64,000 nt of DNA from Bigelowiella natans CCMP2755. Taxonomy: Eukaryota; Cercozoa; Chlorarachniophyceae. Position 1 is the stretch's first letter, and every line of letters begins with the position of its first letter. Under the pieces are notes generated by a model. The model did no database searches, was not told the DNA's origin, and saw only the letters and a list, made by a program, of their open reading frames with translations. Positions 58,971-64,000 of this stretch are shown one piece after another. Position numbers and translations under genes: made by a program. Where the stretch lies: NCBI GenBank assembly GCA_000320545.1, contig ADNK01000090.1:28692-92691 (forward strand). The letters are read 5' to 3'.

Positions 58971-61900
58971 ATGCTGAAGGGGAGATTCAGGGTCAACTAT
59001 GGGGTGAGTGACTCCTTGCGTGCGCATGCAAGCGCAAGATACGTCCTGACTTAGTAATTGATAGTCTCCACTTGAACTGTCTACTCACGTAGGGGCGGGT
59101 AAAGAAGGTGAAGGTGGACTTCGAAGGTAACGAAGATGATCATCGGAGCATGCCTATGTGACTCCTTGTGAGGGAATTCCTAACATAAACTGATGGCCAG
59201 GCGAGGGACTGTTGGACAGGTTCCAGGAATATTTAGCCGAAAAGTTCAGAATTCGAGGTTTGAAAGTTGAATGAGCAAAATGATGTCATCTGACATTGGC
59301 CTTTCACCCCAATCAGGCAAAGCTATACACTTGGAATATGAGGTTTAGAACGTGCTTAGCATTCCTGATTCAGACCTATTCTGCGAGCGTATTGGTTAAA
59401 ATCGACAGAGTGCTGTCTGCGATGATGACTCTATGATCCATGCAGGATTCGAGCGGAGAGCTGATCTTGATCGACCATGACGATGAGTTGAAAGGTAGTG
59501 GTAGTAATGATGCGGACATTAAACAATGTCACCGCTGACAGCAAAATGCTGGATTTAACGAGTGCTGTGTGGCGCTGTGCTCTCGTGCCGGTACACGTTC
59601 CCATTCTTCCCTTTCAATGAAACAACAGAGGCATTGGCGGAGATGAAAAATGCTGGCCAAGAAATCCAATTTGTGATATCGAACGTAAGATAATGAGTTG
59701 AAAATGTCTCTGATATGAAATAATGAAGAAAATCAACGATACCGCCGATTCGATTTCCTCACTGTGCTTCGCATGTGCTTATCTCCCGCAGAAAGAAACC
59801 TACAGTGATATGGAGGAAGACGAAGGTATTTCCCATGCGCACTCAGGATGTAGTGTATGTAACATCTGCAAGCATTATTCCGTCGATGTTTTATGCAAGA
59901 GAATTCATCATCATGTTCTTTCTTTTCGAAGCCGAGGAAAAGTATGCTGCGGATACGCAGAGACACCGACATGGTAAGTTCGCGCGTTACGCTCATTCCA
60001 ACCATTTGCCTGATGCGAGACGGGAAACGTCGATAATACATCATTTGCGACACGACGGGCCGTGGCATAAGATAACGACCATAGAAGTGTTCATCACACA
60101 CAAAGATATTTTCACAGACTTTGAGCAATTCTTTCTAAATCTACTCGCAGTTGAGGGCAGTGCAGGGGGAGACGGATACGTGATGGCCCGTGGTACTTAC
60201 CAGAGATTTGAAAAATAATATCGAAGTATTGACCTAGAATCGGTGAATACTGTGGTCACAAGAATAGAAACGATCGTTTTTTTTAAAAGTCATCAGAATA
60301 CCCCGTTTTCAGCCAAAAAACACGCCCTTTTCTGCACGTTCAGAAGGGGGGCACGAGCACCGCAGCTTCCACACGCACGAAAACGAACGAATCTTAATTA
60401 TTTCAGGCAACAATGCCGCCTTATTAAACCCTGTGGCGCAGGTGAATGAAACGACTACGACGATAGCAACCGCACTGATGATGGTTGCAGTGATGTTGGT
60501 GATGCATGACAGCTCTAATGTTTCCAGAGGTCCTGCTCAGCCTCATTCTAGCTCGGTTTTTGAAATCTGTTTTGGCGACGATGATGTTTGAACAACAGCA
60601 TGAAGGCGCTGATGGGCTGGAATCGGTCGATGCTATGCTCCTGTCCTTCCCGCAACCTGTTCGGGTCAGAACCACACGATCCCCAAAACAGTTGTTATCG
60701 AGGAAGTAGCGAGGGTGTGCTGATAATCTCTCAGTGACACTTCAGAAGTGCTTTTTAAGTTCCAACCCCCACCCTCCCCCCCATCCCCATCCCCATGCTC
60801 CTTGTTTTCCCGTTTTTGGTTCCTTTCTTTTTGTGATCATCGTCGGGAACACCCCACTTTGGATTAAAAAACAACGCGTCATATTTCGAGCGCACGCCCG
60901 GCATTCTTGACCCGCCTCTGCAAACTTCTGCGGTAATACGTTGAGGAGACTCTGATTGTCCCTCCCCCCCCCCCCCCTTCCTGTGTCGATCGAAAACAAC
61001 ACGACGCAACGAAATAGAGAGGTGCTCGTCAGTGCAAGAGATTCGCCTGGAGGCGCCGAGCCATGCCACGCGACGTGAAGCTACTGACGGCCTTGTCTTG
61101 TTGCTGCGGGGGCCAAAATCACTGAAAATCCTCTGCGAGATTGGGGATTGCCAAATCTATTTCCCCCCCGCACACATGCGGCACAAATCGCGGATTCCGT
61201 CGTTTATCGCACATTCTCTCGGAGCACACTAACTTCCCCCCCTCCTTCGCAGACGACATGCCTTCCAACTGCGGAATATGCTGGAAGAATACTACTGGGT
61301 AAGTCACAGCCGATTACGGGGAGGAGGAAGCAATAGAGCGAAGGATATGCGGTTAAAACACGCATGTGTGCCTAATATGCGCATAGTGTTTTAAGAGTGA
61401 TGGTTTTCTTTACTTCGTCCTCCTCCTCTATTCCAACAAATATCCTCAGGGGAAACGGGCACTTTGGGAGTCTATGTACCCTAGAGCGACGGAGGCGGTA
61501 TTATTGCTAGCAATATTAGCACCAGCAGCCATTTGCAGTGCTATGTGAAAGCATGTGAGAGAGAAGAAAGAGAGAGAAGAGAGAGAGAGGGAGAGGGGGA
61601 GAGGGTTCTTAGTTGTGTATCCCCCCTCGCAATAAAATTAACGATTATTACAGACATATGCGAAGGGCATGGAAGCCCTCTCAGACGCCCTCGCCAGGAA
61701 GATTGTGCATCAGGTCTTTATAATGATGGTGATGATGATGATGATGATCATGGTTGCGCACAGGTGTAGATGCAATTATTATTATTATTATTATTATTGT
61801 TATTATTATTATTATTGTTATTATTATTATCGGACATTGCACATTAATGACGTGGCTTTCGATAGAATTCTCCTCATCATCGTCGTCGTCGTTAATATAA

Positions 61901-62226
61901 TCACATTTTTTTCAGAGAGACTTCGTGATGGGGTTCTTTGGATCTTCCGTCGTCGCCGCCCAGGACAACTGCTTTCACTACGCGTAATAGGATGTTTGCG
62001 GAGAGGAAGAGAGAAGGGGTGTAAGGGGGGGGGGGTCGGAGAAGATGGGGTGCGGAGATACAGTGAATCATCACATGTGATGATTAAAAATTGTCAGGTA
62101 TCCTCTGCAGCTCCGAAGGACTTTGTTGCCCCTTTTTGAGGCCGCCGGGGGTATATTTTCACATCATCATGGGGATATATAGCGGCGCGGTTCTACGAGA
62201 CTCCGCAAACTCTACTGTCGCAGAGC

Positions 62227-62261
<35 letters not shown>

Positions 62262-63471
62262 CCGTCTCTCGATCTCACAACATACGGCGTATCTGCTTAT
62301 TATGCACAGACACAACAACACCAACGCCGAAACCAACTCTCGCACCTTCGAAGAAAGAGCTTCCCTCACCGAAACCGACTCTAGCGCCTTCGAAGGAAGC
62401 GGCAGCTGCGTTGTTCCCGACTGCTCAGCCTTCGATATGGCCGACGTACGGGTAATAAATGAATAACACGGCACACGGGGGGTTGGCGCGAGAGACGCCG
62501 GCCGAGCGCGCCACCAAAAAACATCGACGGTTTTGTCTCCGCATCTTGCTCGATATAACCCCAATATTCTCCACCCCGGAGAGGGTGGTTTTTTATGGGA
62601 ACGTGCCGGGCTATTGCTTTCTTTCTAATGCCGGTGCAGATGACTGACTGACTCACTGACTCACTGACTGACTGACTGACGGCGGTTGTTGCTTTGTATT
62701 GTATCATGCGCTGGATCCACGCAGGCCTGCGATGGCTACGAATTGGCCGACAGCCAGCGTCAGTGAAAAGGTACACGACGCGTCAGTTCATGCCGCATAC
62801 ACATACAAATGTTTTCCGCTCTGCAGGAGAACATAGCCTGTTGATCCCCCCTCCCCTCCCCCCAGCTCCTCCTCCTCCTCTTCCTCCTCCTCCTCCTCCT
62901 TCGTCTCCCTTAATCTCCTAGTCATTCGAGTGTTTGCTAGCCTGACATCGTTCTTGCCCGCATGATGAAAGATCCCCCCTGTGACGACGCCAAACGATGA
63001 GCGATACGGGAAGGAGGACGCAAAGCTCATACGTCATCAGAATAGGTGCAGGCGCAAGCTATAACACAAGCCGAGCTGTGTTCACCCCTTTCCCGCTACT
63101 TCGCGCTTTCCACACCCATCACTCACTAGCTGCGTGTGTGCGCTGAATACATCCTACGCATCCTATCAGGATTAAGTTTTGGGAGTCGATGAGAAAGCAC
63201 CTGGCAGACGAGGCCGCATACAAGCAAAGGTAGGGACGAGGCGGCCACGAGCGCGCCGCGCGCCATCGTCGTCGTTTGATATGACTGCATAAGCATTAGT
63301 GATCTGACGGATGGCTGATGATAGCTGATGATGATATTTGCCCACACAGCAGCAGGCAGCCGTTGTATAGTCGTCGCATAGATAACTAACTCCACGCAAC
63401 CGTTGATCTTGTTCTTCCAGCAACTTCCTCAGATGGGGGAAGGGCTTTGATATGCTTAACACCTGGGAGAG
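58971..63471 (+). CDS. PB1-domain protein of unknown function (3' end beyond mapped exons)
   Basis: ATG 58971 (MLKGRFRVNYG, exon to 59003) is followed by short exons that assemble a PB1 domain: GRVKKVKVDFE, GEGLLDRFQEYLAEKFRIR, GKAIHLEYE, DSSGELILIDHDDELK (the OPCA-type acidic motif) and ALAEMKNAGQEIQFVISN. PB1 domains mediate paired protein interactions in signalling scaffolds. The next exons are acidic and low complexity (KETYSDMEEDE, AEEKYAADTQRHRH, GNNAALLNPVAQ). Later ones encode a helical region of no recognised family: RRHAFQLRNMLEEYYW (61,252), GKRALWESMYPRATEA (61,450), TYAKGMEALSDALARKIV (61,655), RDFVMGFFGSSVVAAQDN (61,916), IKFWESMRKHLADEAAYK (63,170) and NFLRWGKGFDMLNTWE (63,420), which ends at a GTGAGC donor. 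The gene may therefore continue past the window. Exons between 62,000 and 63,160 are incomplete in this model. Confidence 0.6.
60923..61104 (+). repeat. 182-bp direct repeat, copy 1
   Basis: It begins AACTTCTGCGGTAATACG and ends TTGTCTTGTTGC. It is nearly identical to 63820-64000, differing mainly in the length and edges of an internal poly-C tract (about 60,963-60,977). It lies in an intron of the PB1 gene. Confidence 0.95.
61561..62261. repeat. Simple repeats in PB1-gene introns
   Basis: GAGA-rich tract at 61,557-61,608, (GAT)n at 61,725-61,749, (ATT)n at 61,776-61,831 and (CA)n at 62,228-62,261. A CTGA/ACTG tandem lies at 62,640-62,680. Confidence 0.9.
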
Positions 63472-63819
63472 TGAGCGAAATCAGACATGCACAGCTGTCC
63501 ACAAGGCTATGGTCGCGATTCATAATCCACCCCCCCCCCCCCCCCCCCCAAACCTCTTGCAATGTGATATGTGTGGCAGCATCCAGCTCTTTCCGCTTCT
63601 CCGTCGCTGCTTTCTCCCCTCTCCTCTCTCCCCACGAGCGCAGCCGACACTTGAAAACGCGCGCGCACACACACAAATCACCAAACACACACACAACACA
63701 CACATTTCACAAAACACACACCACCATTTAGGCGAATCATTTTCCGCCCGTCTACGTGTTTCCAGGGCAGCAGCCCCTTGAGCGAGGAAGCCCTACCAGG
63801 GGGCTGCCATTCAATCCTG
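63472..63819. other. Presumed intron or 3' region of the PB1 gene
   Basis: After the GTGAGC donor at about 63,472 the sequence holds a poly-C tract (63,532-63,549), a (CA)n-rich strip (63,661-63,722) and no exon I can recognise before the second copy of the 182-bp repeat. Confidence 0.4.
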
Positions 63820-64000
63820 AACTTCTGCGGTAATACGTTGAGGAGACTCTGATTGTTGCCCCCCCCCCCCCCCCTCCTGTGTCGATCGAAAACAACACGA
63901 CGCAACGAAATAGAGAGGTGCTCGTCAGTGCAAGAGATTCGCCTGGAGGCGCCGAGCCATGCCACGCGACGTGAAGCTACTGACGGCCTTGTCTTGTTGC
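63820..64000 (+). repeat. 182-bp direct repeat, copy 2 (runs to the window edge)
   Basis: Same orientation as 60923-61104, beginning AACTTCTGCGGTAATACG. It is identical over long blocks, including the 3' part from GTGTCGATCGAAAACAACAC to the edge. The true right boundary is outside the window, so the repeat may be longer; sequence left of 63,820 does not match copy 1. Confidence 0.95.

Noticed and set aside
1-64000. tRNA or rRNA genes
   Set aside because: No cloverleaf-type sequence with a recognisable T-loop (GGTTCGAATCC-like) and no rRNA-like block was noticed by eye; a covariance-model scan was not possible.
1-64000. Bacterial operons or prophage
   Set aside because: Genes are split by spliceosomal introns, with no Shine-Dalgarno-led adjacent frames and no phage gene order.

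Overview
The window is nuclear DNA from an intron-dense eukaryote. Nearly every gene is split into many short exons (often 30-300 nt) by GT-AG introns of a few hundred bases. The introns are full of dinucleotide and trinucleotide microsatellites and poly-C tracts. Fourteen genes are supported: 3 in series on the + strand, then - - + - + - + - + - +. The near-perfect strand alternation, short divergent 5' gaps, many introns and long 3' gaps resemble, from memory, published descriptions of a brown algal genome (Ectocarpus type). A photosynthetic stramenopile is therefore my best guess, but it is an inference. Exon models were built by eye from splice sites plus protein homology, so some exons are missing, especially 5' ends.

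Layout. 69-7078 (+) alpha/beta hydrolase; 8478-12404 (+) saccharopine-dehydrogenase-like oxidoreductase; 14142-22547 (+) M28-peptidase-like domain with a tail of about 2,000 residues built on a KPYxAPGF repeat; 23785-26004 (-) FAM20-like secretory-pathway kinase; 28063-28950 (-) vWA protein and 29981-30997 (+) SAM plus LRAT/NlpC-like protein, a divergent intronless pair; 31746-33779 (-) Rho-type GTPase fused to a coactosin domain; 34107-39296 (+) class I/II aminotransferase; 40331-43488 (-) poly(3-hydroxybutyrate) depolymerase-like enzyme fused to a membrane domain; 43555-45958 (+) 2-oxoglutarate/Fe(II) dioxygenase; 47651-50921 (-) mitochondrial carrier; 52273-57030 (+) TauE/SafE-type transporter; 57765-58511 (-) ARL2; 58971 to beyond the right edge (+) PB1-domain protein.

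No shared pathway is evident; this is an ordinary chromosomal neighbourhood. The most unusual items are the Rho-coactosin fusion with changed switch residues, the membrane-domain/PHB-depolymerase fusion, the M28 domain that lacks its general-base glutamate and carries a giant repeat tail, and the intronless vWA / SAM-LRAT pair.

The gaps downstream of genes share a distinct texture rich in TGCATG, CATGCA and GCTAGC words, and two of them carry diverged copies of a 113-bp repeat. A near-identical 182-bp direct repeat lies in and beside the PB1 gene. Three conserved genes each show an apparent frame break at one spot, which suggests occasional sequence errors as well as possible real lesions.
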